Assembly: GCF_017589465.1 (NCBI RefSeq)
Contig: NZ_JAELYA010000005.1
Span: 248,001 to 312,000 of the forward strand
Direction: 5' to 3'
Length of the DNA stretch: 64,000 nucleotides
Origin: Pseudomonas schmalbachii
GTDB lineage: Bacteria; Pseudomonadota; Gammaproteobacteria; Pseudomonadales; Pseudomonadaceae
A model generated the notes under the pieces. It made no database searches and was not told the origin of the DNA. It was given only the letters and a program-made list of their open reading frames with translations. A program made the translations under genes and the position numbers. Position 1 is the first letter of the stretch, and each line of letters starts with the position of its first letter. Shown here in pieces: positions 36,014-44,789 of this stretch.

Positions 36014-37435
36014 TCACCAGTTGTAGGTGACGGTCCCGTACACGGTGCGCTGCTGGCCGTACTGGCAGCCCATGTTGCTGAAGCAGCCCGCTACGTATTC
36101 CTCGTCGAACAGGTTGGTGGCATTCAGCGCCACTTCCACGCCCTGCAGCGAGGAATCGATGCGGCCGAGCTGGTAGCTGACCAGCGCGTCGATCACGCTG
36201 TAGCTGTCCACCTTGAAGCTGTTCGCCGAGTCGCCGTAGGTGCTGCCGACGTAACGCGCGCCGCCGCCGATGCGCAGGCCTTCGAGTGTGCCGCCCTGGA
36301 CGATGTAGTCGGCCCACAGCGATGCCATGTGCTCCGGCACGCGGAACGGCGTGTTGCCCTCGGTGCCCAGGTTGGATTCGGTGACCTCGACGTCGTTCCA
36401 GGTGTAGCTGCCGAGCAGGTTCAGGCCCTGGGTGACTTCCACCTTGGCTTCCAGCTCGATGCCCTTGGAGCGCACTTCGCCTTCCTGGCGCACTTCGCCG
36501 AAGGGCAGGAACTCGGTGAGGTTTTCCCGGGTGAGGTCGAACGCGGCGATGGTGAACAGCGCGTTGTAGTCGTTCGGCTCGTACTTCAGGCCGATCTCGT
36601 ACTGCTTGCCGATGGTCGGCTCCAGCTGGGAGCCATCCGGAGTCCGGCCGATGGTCGGCAGGAACGACTCGCTGTAGCTCGCGTAGGGCGCCAGGCCGTT
36701 CTCGAACACGTAGACGACGCCGGCGCGCCCGGTGAACTTCTCGTCCTTCTGCGTCTGCGGGAAGCGGTCGTCGCGCTGGTCGCTGGTCCAGTCGTAGCGG
36801 CCGCCGAGGACGAAGACCCAGTTGTCGATCTTCATCTGGTCCTGCAGGTAGACGCCGGTCATGCTGAGCTTCTGCTCGTAATCGGAGCCGAAGGCGGGCA
36901 CGAAGGTCTGCGGCTGGCCATAGACCGGCTGGAACACGTCGAACACGTCGAACACGTCGAGGGACAGGTCCACCTGTTGCTGCTGGTCGAACTTGCCGTT
37001 GTTGTAGTCGAAACCGGCGAGCGCCGTGTGGTTGACGGCGCCGGTGGCGAAGTCGGCCTGGGCCTGGCCGACGACGCTGGTGCTCGGCAGGGCCAGCGCG
37101 GAGTCGTCGCCGCTGCCCAGGGTGACGCTGTTGCCGTCGACCTGGTAGCTGATCGGCGTGCCTTCGAGCAGGCGGCGCAAGGCTTCCTCGGGCTCCATCC
37201 GCCCGCTGACGCCGCGGCTCCTGATGCCCCGGACGGTGTCCTGGCCGTAGACGATCTGCAGGTTGGCCTGCTCGCCGAGGGCGGTCAGGGCGGACGCCAG
37301 GCTCTGCGCCGGAATGTTCAGTTGCACGGGCTCGGCCTGGCCAGGCATCGCCGCGGTGAGTGCGAGCCCGAGCGCGGCGGCGGTCACGCAGCGGCGCAGA
37401 CGTTGCCTGGATAGGTCCGGAATCCTGTCGATCAT
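36014..37435 (-). CDS. TonB-dependent siderophore receptor lacking its plug (internal deletion)
   Basis: The 473-residue frame begins with a signal peptide ('MPGQA|EP'), then a secretin/TonB N-terminal signalling domain (about 38-107, 'QSLASALTALGEQANLQIVY') and a TonB-box-like 'ALPSTSVVG'. At about residue 125 it jumps directly into barrel sequence ('DFATGAVNHTALAGFDYN') and continues to a proper end ('VYGTVTYNW'). The roughly 130-residue plug and the first barrel strands are missing; relatives with this signalling domain are about 800 residues. The frame is kept. It may be a decayed gene or a signalling-only or leaky product. A 9-base tandem repeat encodes 'DVFDVFDVF' (about 160-168). Confidence 0.85.
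   Translation of the reverse strand: MIDRIPDLSRQRLRRCVTAAALGLALTAAMPGQAEPVQLNIPAQSLASALTALGEQANLQIVYGQDTVRGIRSRGVSGRMEPEEALRRLLEGTPISYQVDGNSVTLGSGDDSALALPSTSVVGQAQADFATGAVNHTALAGFDYNNGKFDQQQQVDLSLDVFDVFDVFQPVYGQPQTFVPAFGSDYEQKLSMTGVYLQDQMKIDNWVFVLGGRYDWTSDQRDDRFPQTQKDEKFTGRAGVVYVFENGLAPYASYSESFLPTIGRTPDGSQLEPTIGKQYEIGLKYEPNDYNALFTIAAFDLTRENLTEFLPFGEVRQEGEVRSKGIELEAKVEVTQGLNLLGSYTWNDVEVTESNLGTEGNTPFRVPEHMASLWADYIVQGGTLEGLRIGGGARYVGSTYGDSANSFKVDSYSVIDALVSYQLGRIDSSLQGVEVALNATNLFDEEYVAGCFSNMGCQYGQQRTVYGTVTYNW
36934..36960 (-). repeat. Three tandem copies of a 9-base unit inside the receptor gene
   Basis: ACACGTCGA is repeated three times with one end variation, encoding Asp-Val-Phe three times. 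Relatives usually have a single such motif before 'PVYGQ', so it looks like slippage expansion in a barrel loop. Confidence 0.75.
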
Positions 37436-37552
37436 GTTGCTCCCCGTATGGTCCCTAGGTGCCGAATGGTGGCGGCTTGATGGTGTTTCCTGAAGGACGA
37501 ACGGGGATCGGATTTCTTCAGAGGATTATTGAAGAAGCCCTTCGCGGGTGAT

Positions 37553-38518
37553 TCACGGGGTAGTGCTGGAGATCAGGATGGCGCCATCGCGCTGCTGCAG
37601 GTGCACGGGCAGGATGCGCGGCAGGGCGACGACCAGACGTTCGAGGCTGGAGGTGTCGTAGATGCCGCCGATGCGCAGTTCCGCCGCGCTGTCGTCGGCC
37701 AGACGCAGGGGTTGCGGCAGGTAGCGGTTGAGCAGGGGCAGGGCGTCGCGCAGGCTGATGTCGTCGAGGATCAGCTTGCCGCCGCGCCAGGAAGTCACGC
37801 TGGCGATATCCGCCTGGCCGACCTGCAGTTGCGTGCCGGCCACGAGCACCGCCTGCATGCCGGGGGTGAGCTGGACCGTCTGGTCGATGCTGTTCGATGG
37901 CGGCGGCGAGACCAGCACCGAGCCCTCGCTGACCGTCACCGCAGTGCGCTCCGGCGTCGTCCAGATGTTGAACTGGGTGCCGGTGACCCTCACGCCGCCG
38001 TTGTCGGTGCGGACCACGAAGGGATACTGGGCGTTGTGGTAGACCGAGAAGAACGCTTCGCCGCCCTTCAGCAGCACGCTGCGGCGGTCGACGTATTCCA
38101 GATAGAGCATCGGCGTGCGCAGGTTCAGCTCCACTCGGCTATGGTCGGGCAGGATCACCTCGCGGCGCTCCGGCTGGGCGGCGTAGTAGCGCGCATTGGC
38201 CGGCAGCAGGCCGGCCCACCAGCCCACCGCCCACAGACCGCCGACCACCAGCAGCAGGCAGGCCGCCCGTGCCAGCTGGTAACCCGTGCCATGCGTTTTG
38301 CGCTTCGGCGCGCGTAGCGGCAGGCTGGGCGGCAGCTGCGCGCTGAGCTGCCATATCTTGCACATTGCCTTGTACTCGGCGGCATGCGCCGGATCGGCTT
38401 CGTACCAGCGCTGGAACTCCCGTCGTTCCTCGTCGGAACAATCCGCTTCGTGCAGGCGCAGGCACCAGTGCGAGGCAGCCTCGCTCAATGCGGAATCGGT
38501 ACGGGAACGATCGTTCAT
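37553..38518 (-). CDS. FecR-type anti-sigma / sigma regulator
   Basis: The 321-residue protein has the cytoplasmic FecR N terminus with 'SEAASHWCLRLHEADCSDEE' and 'FQRWYEADPAHAAEY', one membrane segment (about 82-103), then the periplasmic FecR domain ('HSRVELNLRTPMLYLEYV', 'FVVRTDNGGVRVTGTQFN') and an STN-like C-terminal segment. It would relay receptor binding to the FecI-type sigma. It precedes the receptor by 117 bases on the same strand. The frame is intact, although its receptor has lost the plug. Confidence 0.93.
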   Translation of the reverse strand: MNDRSRTDSALSEAASHWCLRLHEADCSDEERREFQRWYEADPAHAAEYKAMCKIWQLSAQLPPSLPLRAPKRKTHGTGYQLARAACLLLVVGGLWAVGWWAGLLPANARYYAAQPERREVILPDHSRVELNLRTPMLYLEYVDRRSVLLKGGEAFFSVYHNAQYPFVVRTDNGGVRVTGTQFNIWTTPERTAVTVSEGSVLVSPPPSNSIDQTVQLTPGMQAVLVAGTQLQVGQADIASVTSWRGGKLILDDISLRDALPLLNRYLPQPLRLADDSAAELRIGGIYDTSSLERLVVALPRILPVHLQQRDGAILISSTTP

Positions 38519-38725
38519 CGGGTTCTTCGTGGCGTCTGGGGGAGAGTGCTTCGGCGGGTAGAGCGTCAGCCTGCAACAGCAATCTCCGCCCCGGCAGTCT
38601 ATTGATCTTGACAGGTTCTTGCCAGATCACCTCTTGATCGCGTCTGTCTGGCCGCCTGACGACGAGCGGCGCATGCCGGCGTCTATGCTGTTGGACATAT
38701 TTTCCTTGCCGTTCCGGAGGTCGCC

Positions 38726-39154
38726 ATGCCAGCCCCTGACAGTCACCCGCGCGCCACTGTCATCCCCTGCCTGCGCTACCGCGACGCGCCGGCGGCCATC
38801 GAGTGGCTGTGTTCGACCTTCGGTTTCCAGCGCCATCTGGTGGTGGCCGACGAGCAGGGCGGCATCGCCCACGCGCAGCTCGCCCTGGCCGACGGCAGCG
38901 GCATGCTGATGCTCGGCTCGCTGCGCGACAACGCCTACGGCCGCGCGATGCGCCAGCCGGACGACGTGGGCGGCTGCACGCAGAGCATCTATATGGTGGT
39001 TGCGGATGCCGAAGCGCTGTATCGCCAGGCGCTGGCCGGCGGCGCGCAGATCGTCATCGATATCAAGGACGAGGACTACGGCGGCCAGGGCTTCACCTGC
39101 CGCGACCTCGAAGGGCATGTCTGGAGTTTCGGGACCTATGATCCCTGGCACTGA
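38726..39154 (+). CDS. VOC (glyoxalase/bleomycin resistance) family protein
   Basis: The 142-residue protein has the vicinal-oxygen-chelate double beta-alpha-beta-beta-beta fold pattern: 'VIPCLRYRDAPAAIEWLCST' at the start and 'GFTCRDLEGHVWSFGTY' at the end, the latter typical of the PhnB/glyoxalase-like subgroup. The specific reaction cannot be told from sequence. It starts at ATG 38726 with a 'ggagg' ribosome binding site and is 20 bases before an aldo/keto reductase gene, so the pair is probably an operon. Confidence 0.88.
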   Translation: MPAPDSHPRATVIPCLRYRDAPAAIEWLCSTFGFQRHLVVADEQGGIAHAQLALADGSGMLMLGSLRDNAYGRAMRQPDDVGGCTQSIYMVVADAEALYRQALAGGAQIVIDIKDEDYGGQGFTCRDLEGHVWSFGTYDPWH

Positions 39155-39174
39155 GCAGATCGAAGGAGTTGGCA

Positions 39175-39999
39175 ATGAATGAAGTGGTTTTCGCCGATGG
39201 CGCCCGCGTACCGGCCATCGGCCAGGGCACCTGGCGGATGGGCGAGGACAGCCTGGCGCGCAAGCGCGAGGTGGCCGCCCTGCGCGAAGGCATCGAACGC
39301 GGGCTGACGCTGATCGACACGGCGGAAATGTACGGCGAAGGCGGCGCCGAGGACGTGGTGGGCGACGCCATCGACGGCCTGCGCGACAACGTCTTCCTGG
39401 TCAGCAAGGTCTACCCGCACAACGCCAGCCGCCTGGGCATCCCGGCGGCCTGCGAGCGCAGCCTGCGGCGCCTGGGCACCGACTATCTGGACCTCTATCT
39501 GCTGCACTGGCGCGGCCAGTATCCGCTGGAGGAGACCGTCGACGCCTTCGAACGCCTGCGCGAGGAGGGCAAGATTCGCCGCTGGGGAGTTTCCAACTTC
39601 GACCTGGACGACATGTCGGAGCTGAATCAGTCGGCCTGCGCCACCAACCAGGTGCAGTACAGCCTGGAAGAGCGCGGCGTCGAGTGGGACATGCTGCCCT
39701 GGTGCCAGCAGCAGCGCATGCCGCTGATGGCCTACTGTCCGATCGGCCAGGGCGGCGCGTTGTTGCGCAACCGGGTGCTGCGCGAAGTCGCCGAACGCCA
39801 CGGCGCCACGCCGGCCCGCGTGGCGCTGGCCTGGCTGATCCGCCAGCCCGGGGTGATCGCCATTCCCAAGGCGGTGGACGGCCTGCACATCCGCGACAAC
39901 GCCGCCGCGCTGGAACTGCGCCTGGATGCCGACGATCTCGCGCGACTCGATCAGGCGTTCCCGCCGCCGTCGCGCAAACGGCATCTGGCGGTGGTTTGA
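39175..39999 (+). CDS. Aldo/keto reductase
   Basis: The 274-residue NADPH-dependent oxidoreductase has the complete catalytic tetrad: Asp48 and Tyr53 ('LIDTAEMYGEG'), Lys78 ('VSKVYPHNA') and His111 ('YLLHWRG'), plus the C-terminal cofactor segment 'VIAIPKAVDGLHIRDN'. The substrate is unknown; many relatives reduce small aldehydes or diketogulonate. ATG 39175 follows 'gaaggag' at proper distance. It lies just downstream of the VOC gene, which suggests shared roles in aldehyde handling (inference). Confidence 0.92.
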   Translation: MNEVVFADGARVPAIGQGTWRMGEDSLARKREVAALREGIERGLTLIDTAEMYGEGGAEDVVGDAIDGLRDNVFLVSKVYPHNASRLGIPAACERSLRRLGTDYLDLYLLHWRGQYPLEETVDAFERLREEGKIRRWGVSNFDLDDMSELNQSACATNQVQYSLEERGVEWDMLPWCQQQRMPLMAYCPIGQGGALLRNRVLREVAERHGATPARVALAWLIRQPGVIAIPKAVDGLHIRDNAAALELRLDADDLARLDQAFPPPSRKRHLAVV

Positions 40000-40093
40000 T
40001 GGTGGTCTGAGTGCACCGTGCGTCGCACCTTCCAGGGCCTCGAATGGCGCGGTGCTAGCCTTTCCTCTGCGTCAACCGGGAGGGCAGGAACAG

Positions 40094-40465
40094 ATGATCG
40101 ATCAAACAGCCGACATCGCCGCGATCACGCGGGTCGTCGAGCACTATGTCGACGGCATGGTGTTCGCCGACGAGTCCCTTCTGCGCGAGGCCTTCCACCC
40201 GTCGTGCAAGATCATCGGGCACTACCATCGCGAACTGGAATGGCTGTCGCTGGACGAGTTCATCGGTGCGATCAAGGCGGAAGGCCCGGCGGAAGAGGGC
40301 ACCGCACCGTTCTGGGAGATCAGGACGCTGGACATCACCGGCGACTCCGCGGTGGCCAAGGTGGTCGACGACTACCTCGGCATGCGCTTCACCGACTACC
40401 TGTCGCTGCTGAAGATCGACCAGCAGTGGGTGATCATCAACAAGCTTTATTACCTGCATGTGTGA
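40094..40465 (+). CDS. NTF2-like / lumazine-binding-like small protein
   Basis: The 123-residue protein has the layout of the SnoaL/NTF2-like superfamily ('IAAITRVVEHYVDGMVFAD' then 'LREAFHPSCKIIGHY') and resembles the group annotated as putative lumazine-binding proteins. Members bind small hydrophobic ligands or act as enzymes, and no role can be named. ATG 40094 is behind 'aggaac'. The longer frame upstream overlaps the aldo/keto reductase gene in another frame and is rejected. Confidence 0.85.
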   Translation: MIDQTADIAAITRVVEHYVDGMVFADESLLREAFHPSCKIIGHYHRELEWLSLDEFIGAIKAEGPAEEGTAPFWEIRTLDITGDSAVAKVVDDYLGMRFTDYLSLLKIDQQWVIINKLYYLHV

Positions 40466-40511
40466 TCCGGCGGGGGATGCAGGAGCAACTGTCTTGCATC
40501 CTATGTAACTA

Positions 40512-40605
40512 CGTGGCTGGGCCGGAACCCGCGTAGGTTGGTGCTGAACGCAGTGAAGCCCAACGATGGCAATGTTGGGCTTCGCGTTGCTCAGCGCCAA
40601 CCTAC
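40512..40605. repeat. Dispersed palindromic repeat, type A with extended left flank (copy 5)
   Basis: GTAGGTTGGTGCTGAACG ... GCGCCAACCTACG (40533-40605). The 21 bases before it (CGTGGCTGGGCCGGAACCCG) also precede the copy at 52936 with one change, so in this subtype the mobile unit is longer than the palindrome. Confidence 0.85.
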
Positions 40606-40648
40606 GGTGGGCATTGCAGCCCGCCCTCGAAATCGGCGGCAAGCCGAC

Positions 40649-42028
40649 TCAACAGGCAATCACATTCACCGCCAGCCCGCCCTTCGAGGTCTCCTTGTAC
40701 TTGTCCATCATGTCGCGGCCGGTGTCGCGCAGGGTGTCGATGGCCTTGTCCAGCGACACCAGGTGCTGGCCGTCGCCGCGCAGGGCCAGTTGTGCGGCGT
40801 TGATCGCCTTCAGCGAGGCCATGGCGTTGCGCTCGATGCACGGCACCTGCACCAGCCCGGCGACCGGATCGCAGGTCAGCCCGAGGTTGTGCTCCAGGCC
40901 GATCTCGGCGGCGTTCTCCACCTGTTCCAGGGTGCCGCCGAGAATTTCCGCCAGTCCGCCGGCGGCCATCGCGCAGGCCGAGCCCACTTCGCCCTGGCAG
41001 CCGACCTCGGCGCCGGAGATCGATGCGTTGAGCTTGCACAGGATGCCGATGGCGGCGGCCGTCAGCAGGTAGCGCTCGACGTCGTCGGCGCTGGCCCGGG
41101 GTTCGAAGCGCATGTAGTAGTGCAGCACCGCCGGGACGATGCCGGCGGCGCCGTTGGTGGGAGCGGTGACCACCCGGCCGCCGGCGGCGTTTTCCTCGTT
41201 CACCGCCAGCGCCCACAGATCCACCCAGTCCATGGCGCCGAGGGTGCTGGCGATCAGGTTGCCGCTGCCGGCCTCGTTCAGCCGGCGAAAGAGCATTGGC
41301 GCGCGGCGGCGCACCTTCAGCCCGCCGGGCAGCGTGCCTTCGGTCTCCAGGCCGCGCTGCACGCAGGCCTGCATCTCGTCCCAGACATGCGCCAGACCAG
41401 CGCGGATTTCCGTATCGCTGCGCAGGGCGCGTTCGTTGGCCCACATGAGGTCGCTGATCCGCGTGAAACCGTGAGCGTGGCACAGGCGCAGCAGTTCCTC
41501 GGCGCTGTGGAAGGGGTAGGGCATGGGGTTGTCGGGCAGGGCGCGCTCGGTGTTGAAGTCCGCCTCGTCGACCACGAAACCGCCGCCCACCGAATAGCAG
41601 ACGCGCTCGGCCAGCAGTTGCCCGTCGTCGTCCAGGGCGAGCAGGCGCATGCCGTTGGGATGCGCGGGCAGGCTGCTGTCGTGGAACACCAGGTCGCGGG
41701 ACGGGGTGAAGTCGATGACGTGCTCACCGTCCAGGGCCAGGCTGTGCTCGGCGAAGATGGCATCCACCAGCGGCGCCAGGGCGGCCGGATCGGCGTCCGC
41801 CGGGTCGATGCCGAGCAGGCCGATCAGGCAGGCGCGGTCGGTGGCGTGGCCCTTGCCGGTGGCGCTGAGGGAGCCGTAGAGGTTCACCTCGACCCGCGCC
41901 ACCTGCCGCAACTGGCCGACGTCGCGCAGGTGATCGACGAACTCGCGGGTGGCGCGCATCGGCCCCACGGTATGCGAACTGGACGGCCCGACGCCGGGCT
42001 TGAACATGTCGAAGACGCTGAGGGTCAT
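40649..42028 (-). CDS. sdaA: L-serine ammonia-lyase (iron-sulfur type)
   Basis: This 459-residue enzyme deaminates L-serine to pyruvate. It has the N-terminal '[20 protein letters not shown]' of single-chain bacterial serine dehydratases and the 4Fe-4S cysteine region with '[17 protein letters not shown]' and a later '[20 protein letters not shown]'. I start at ATG 42028; the frame upstream lacks family similarity. Pseudomonas usually has two such genes, so the symbol is a family name and not a paralogue assignment. It lies after the MHS transporter on the same strand, behind a terminator. Confidence 0.95.
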   Translation of the reverse strand: MTLSVFDMFKPGVGPSSSHTVGPMRATREFVDHLRDVGQLRQVARVEVNLYGSLSATGKGHATDRACLIGLLGIDPADADPAALAPLVDAIFAEHSLALDGEHVIDFTPSRDLVFHDSSLPAHPNGMRLLALDDDGQLLAERVCYSVGGGFVVDEADFNTERALPDNPMPYPFHSAEELLRLCHAHGFTRISDLMWANERALRSDTEIRAGLAHVWDEMQACVQRGLETEGTLPGGLKVRRRAPMLFRRLNEAGSGNLIASTLGAMDWVDLWALAVNEENAAGGRVVTAPTNGAAGIVPAVLHYYMRFEPRASADDVERYLLTAAAIGILCKLNASISGAEVGCQGEVGSACAMAAGGLAEILGGTLEQVENAAEIGLEHNLGLTCDPVAGLVQVPCIERNAMASLKAINAAQLALRGDGQHLVSLDKAIDTLRDTGRDMMDKYKETSKGGLAVNVIAC

Positions 42029-42109
42029 GGCTGCAATCCTCCTGCCTCTCCAAGCATGGACCCTGACGCGGCGACGCGCTCGTCCGCTTGCCGACAGGCG
42101 GCGGGAATG

Positions 42110-42143
42110 AAAAACGCCCTCTGCCGTTTCCGGAAGAGGGCGT
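42110..42143 (-). terminator. Terminator after the MHS transporter gene
   Basis: AACGCCCTCT / AGAGGGCGT stem in the 136-base gap between the transporter and serine dehydratase genes. On the minus strand it is followed by TTTTT, so it ends transporter transcription. Confidence 0.88.
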
Positions 42144-42164
42144 CGTCGGCTCAGCGCGTCGAAC

Positions 42165-43571
42165 TCAGGCGAGAGCCCGTTGCGCACTCGGCTGGCCGAC
42201 TGGCTCCTGCCTGCTGGCCGCAGCGATCTCCTCACGCAGTTCCTCGGCGTCGGCCTTCTCGGCGGTGGACAGGTCGCTGGCTCTGAAACCGGTGAGTTTG
42301 AGCAGGGCCAGGGTGCAGACCAGGGAAACCACCGCGTACATCGCCGAGGCGATGGCCACGCCGACGATGCTGCCGGTGCTGTTGAGAATCCACTGGGCGA
42401 GGACCGGCGTACCGCCGCCGACCAGCAGCGAGCAGAGCTGGTAGGCCAGCGACAGGCCGGTATAGCGCACGCGGGCCGGGAAGGCGCGGGCGAGGATGCC
42501 GCCCACCGCGCCGTAGAACATCGCGTGCGGCACGGTGGCCAGGCACATGCCGACGGCGGCGATCCAGTAGATCTGGGTTTCCACCGCGAAGAACATCGCC
42601 GGCATCAGGATGAACTCCGGCAGCACCATCAGGCAGACCGCCTTGCGCATGTCGATGCGCGAGGTGAGCAGCGCGCCGATGGGCTGGCTGATGAACTGCA
42701 CCACCAGGGCGATGACGATGATGCTGAGGAAGGTGCCCTGGCTGTAGCCCAGCGTCTTGGTCGCCCAGGACAGGGCGAAGGTGCTCTTGAAGTAGGTGAC
42801 GTGGATGATCGGCAGCACGCCGGCGCCCAGCAGGACGATCAGCCAGTGCTTGCGCAGCACCTCCGCGATCGGCAGCTTCACGGTCTTCTTCTGCTGCAGC
42901 AGGCGCTTCATGTCTTCCGACTCTTCCAGCCGCAGGCGGATGACCATGCCGACGATGACCAGGGCCGCCGAGAGCAGGAAGGGAATGCGCCAGCCCCAGA
43001 GGATGAAGTCGGAGGCCGGCAGGCTGCTGAGGCCGAAGAACACCAGGGTCGCCAGCAGGTTGCCGGTGGGCGAACCCTGCTGGGCGAAGGCGGCGTAGAG
43101 GATGCTCTTGCCCTTGGGCGCGCTTTCGCTGGCGATCAGGATGGCGCCACCCCATTCGCCGCCCACCGCGATGCCCTGGATGACGCGCAGCACCACCAGG
43201 GCGATCGGCGCCCATATGCCGATTTCGCTGTAGACCGGCAGCACGCCGATGCAGGTGGTGGCGATGCCCATCATGATCAGGGTGATCACCAGGGTGTTCT
43301 TGCGGCCGATCTTGTCGCCGAGGTGGCCGAAGATGATGCCGCCGATCGGGCGGGCGATGAAGCCGGACCAGAGCGTGACGAAGGACAGCAGGGTGGCTAC
43401 GCCCGGGTCCATGTCGCTCGGGAAGAACACCTTGCCGAATACCAGCGCGGCGGCCAGGCCGTAGATATAGAAGTCATACCACTCGATGGTGGTGCCGATG
43501 AAGGAGGCGATACCGGCCTTGCGGGCCTTCTTGTGGAGGGTGGAGTCGTCCGGGGTCGTTGTGCTCTGCAT
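42165..43571 (-). CDS. MHS-family metabolite:proton symporter
   Basis: The 468-residue major facilitator protein has 12 predicted membrane segments and the metabolite:H+ symporter signatures: '[20 protein letters not shown]' in helix 1, '[14 protein letters not shown]' in loop 2-3, and '[15 protein letters not shown]' in helix 4. Family members carry carboxylates such as 2-oxoglutarate, shikimate, citrate or phthalate. Placement between the LysR gene and a CoA-dependent degradation operon suggests import of the acid that operon degrades (inference). An A-rich Hfq/Crc-type motif lies right before its ribosome binding site. Confidence 0.92.
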   Translation of the reverse strand: MQSTTTPDDSTLHKKARKAGIASFIGTTIEWYDFYIYGLAAALVFGKVFFPSDMDPGVATLLSFVTLWSGFIARPIGGIIFGHLGDKIGRKNTLVITLIMMGIATTCIGVLPVYSEIGIWAPIALVVLRVIQGIAVGGEWGGAILIASESAPKGKSILYAAFAQQGSPTGNLLATLVFFGLSSLPASDFILWGWRIPFLLSAALVIVGMVIRLRLEESEDMKRLLQQKKTVKLPIAEVLRKHWLIVLLGAGVLPIIHVTYFKSTFALSWATKTLGYSQGTFLSIIVIALVVQFISQPIGALLTSRIDMRKAVCLMVLPEFILMPAMFFAVETQIYWIAAVGMCLATVPHAMFYGAVGGILARAFPARVRYTGLSLAYQLCSLLVGGGTPVLAQWILNSTGSIVGVAIASAMYAVVSLVCTLALLKLTGFRASDLSTAEKADAEELREEIAAASRQEPVGQPSAQRALA

Positions 43572-43583
43572 GGGGCATGTCCT

Positions 43584-43598
43584 GATTATTTTTGTTTT
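43584..43598 (-). promoter_or_regulatory. Hfq/Crc-type A-rich motif at MHS transporter ribosome binding site
   Basis: On the minus strand AAAACAAAAATAATC directly precedes the 'aggac' ribosome binding site. It contains consecutive AAC-AAA-AAT triplets, the AAN pattern bound by Hfq with Crc. Confidence 0.6.
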
Positions 43599-43787
43599 CC
43601 GCAGGCACGCAGGCCCTTGCCGTGTTGTTCGGGAACGGCTGGGGAAGCGAAAACGATAGGTTTCGCCGTCTTGCGTGCGTCGGTTTTGGCCCGGGGTGAG
43701 CGGAGTCTATGCGGCACCTGGCGGAATAAATAATCTTTTAATCTTATTGTTCGATAATCGATTTCATATGCACGGGCCGCGCGGGGC

Positions 43788-44675
43788 CTACGGAGTGGCC
43801 AGGCAGGTTTTCATCGCCGCGAGGAAGCTTTCCGCCGCCTGCGGCGCGTCATTGGCGGAGAGAATCGCGTGCAGTTCGGAGAGCGCGCCGGGCTGCTCGA
43901 TCTCCAGGCAGCTCACCTGGTTGTTCCAGGCCAGGCACAGGCTCTTCGGCAGCAGGGCGACGCCCATGCCGAGGCTGACCATGGTGGCGATGGTCTGCCA
44001 GAGCCGCGCCTCGTGGCGGATGTGCGGGCTGAAGCCGGCATCCACGCAGCGGGCGATGATCAGGTCGTGGTAGTGCGGCGACACGTTGCGCGGGAAGAGG
44101 ATGAAATCCTCGTCCCTGAGCTCGGCGAGGTCGATCCGCGAGCGGCCGGCCAGCGGGTGCTGCAGCGGCAGGCAGCAGAGGAACGGGTCGGCGATCAGGC
44201 ATTCGGAGACGATCTCCGGCGGCAGCTTGCTCCAGTGCACGAAGCCGATGTCGATTCGCCCGCGCTGCAGCGCCAGGGCCTGTTCCGAGGTGTTCATTTC
44301 CATCAGCACCACTTCCATGTTCGGGTGCTCTTCTTCGAAGCGCGTCACCGCCTTCGGCAGGCCGCGATAGAGCATGGAGTTGACGAACCCCACGCGCAGC
44401 TGGCCGACCGTGCCCTTGGCCGACAGCTGCGTCAGGCGCTTCACCTGTTCGGCCTGCAGCAGCAGGTTGCGCGCCTCCTCCAGCAGGACCTGGCCGGCGT
44501 TGGTCAGCTTCACCGACTTGTTGTTGCGTACCAGCAACTGGATGCCCAACTGATCCTCCAGCTTCTTGATATCGAAGCTCAGCGCCGGCTGGGAAATGAA
44601 CAGGCGCGCCGCCGCGCGGCCGAAATGCAGCTCTTCGGCGACGGCGATGAAGTAGCGGAGTTGCTTGAGATCCAT
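43788..44675 (-). CDS. LysR-family transcriptional regulator
   Basis: The 295-residue protein has the LysR helix-turn-helix at the N terminus ('MDLKQLRYFIAVAEELHFGR', 'LFISQPALSFDIKKLE') and a periplasmic-binding-like effector domain ('LRVGFVNSMLYRGLPKAV'), in the subgroup of CatR/BenM-like regulators of aromatic and carboxylate breakdown. It is divergent from the acyl-CoA dehydrogenase gene, and a perfect CTACGAT-N11-ATCGTAG palindrome lies between them. It probably controls the catabolic operon, the MHS transporter and itself. The effector is unknown. Confidence 0.93.
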   Translation of the reverse strand: MDLKQLRYFIAVAEELHFGRAAARLFISQPALSFDIKKLEDQLGIQLLVRNNKSVKLTNAGQVLLEEARNLLLQAEQVKRLTQLSAKGTVGQLRVGFVNSMLYRGLPKAVTRFEEEHPNMEVVLMEMNTSEQALALQRGRIDIGFVHWSKLPPEIVSECLIADPFLCCLPLQHPLAGRSRIDLAELRDEDFILFPRNVSPHYHDLIIARCVDAGFSPHIRHEARLWQTIATMVSLGMGVALLPKSLCLAWNNQVSCLEIEQPGALSELHAILSANDAPQAAESFLAAMKTCLATP

Positions 44676-44691
44676 GAGGGCGCACGCATTT

Positions 44692-44716
44692 CTACGATTT
44701 GTTTTTCTTATCGTAG
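44692..44716. promoter_or_regulatory. LysR operator between regulator and catabolic operon
   Basis: CTACGAT (44692-44698), 11 bases, then ATCGTAG (44710-44716): a perfect 7-base dyad with the T-N11-A core expected for LysR regulators, 17 bases from the LysR start and about 75 from the acyl-CoA dehydrogenase start. Confidence 0.8.
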
Positions 44717-44789
44717 GGGATTTTTATTGTATTGGATACTTATCGAAACCTTCCCCTAGTCTCGGCGTAAAACAAGTAGGAGCTACGCC

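Noticed and set aside
36934-36960. Short tandem repeat as a CRISPR-like array
   Set aside because: Three contiguous 9-base units with no spacers inside a coding gene.
40533-42286. Plus-strand frame starting in the repeat with 'NAVKPNDGNVGLRVAQRQPT'
   Set aside because: The start is the translated type A repeat and the rest is antisense to the serine dehydratase gene.
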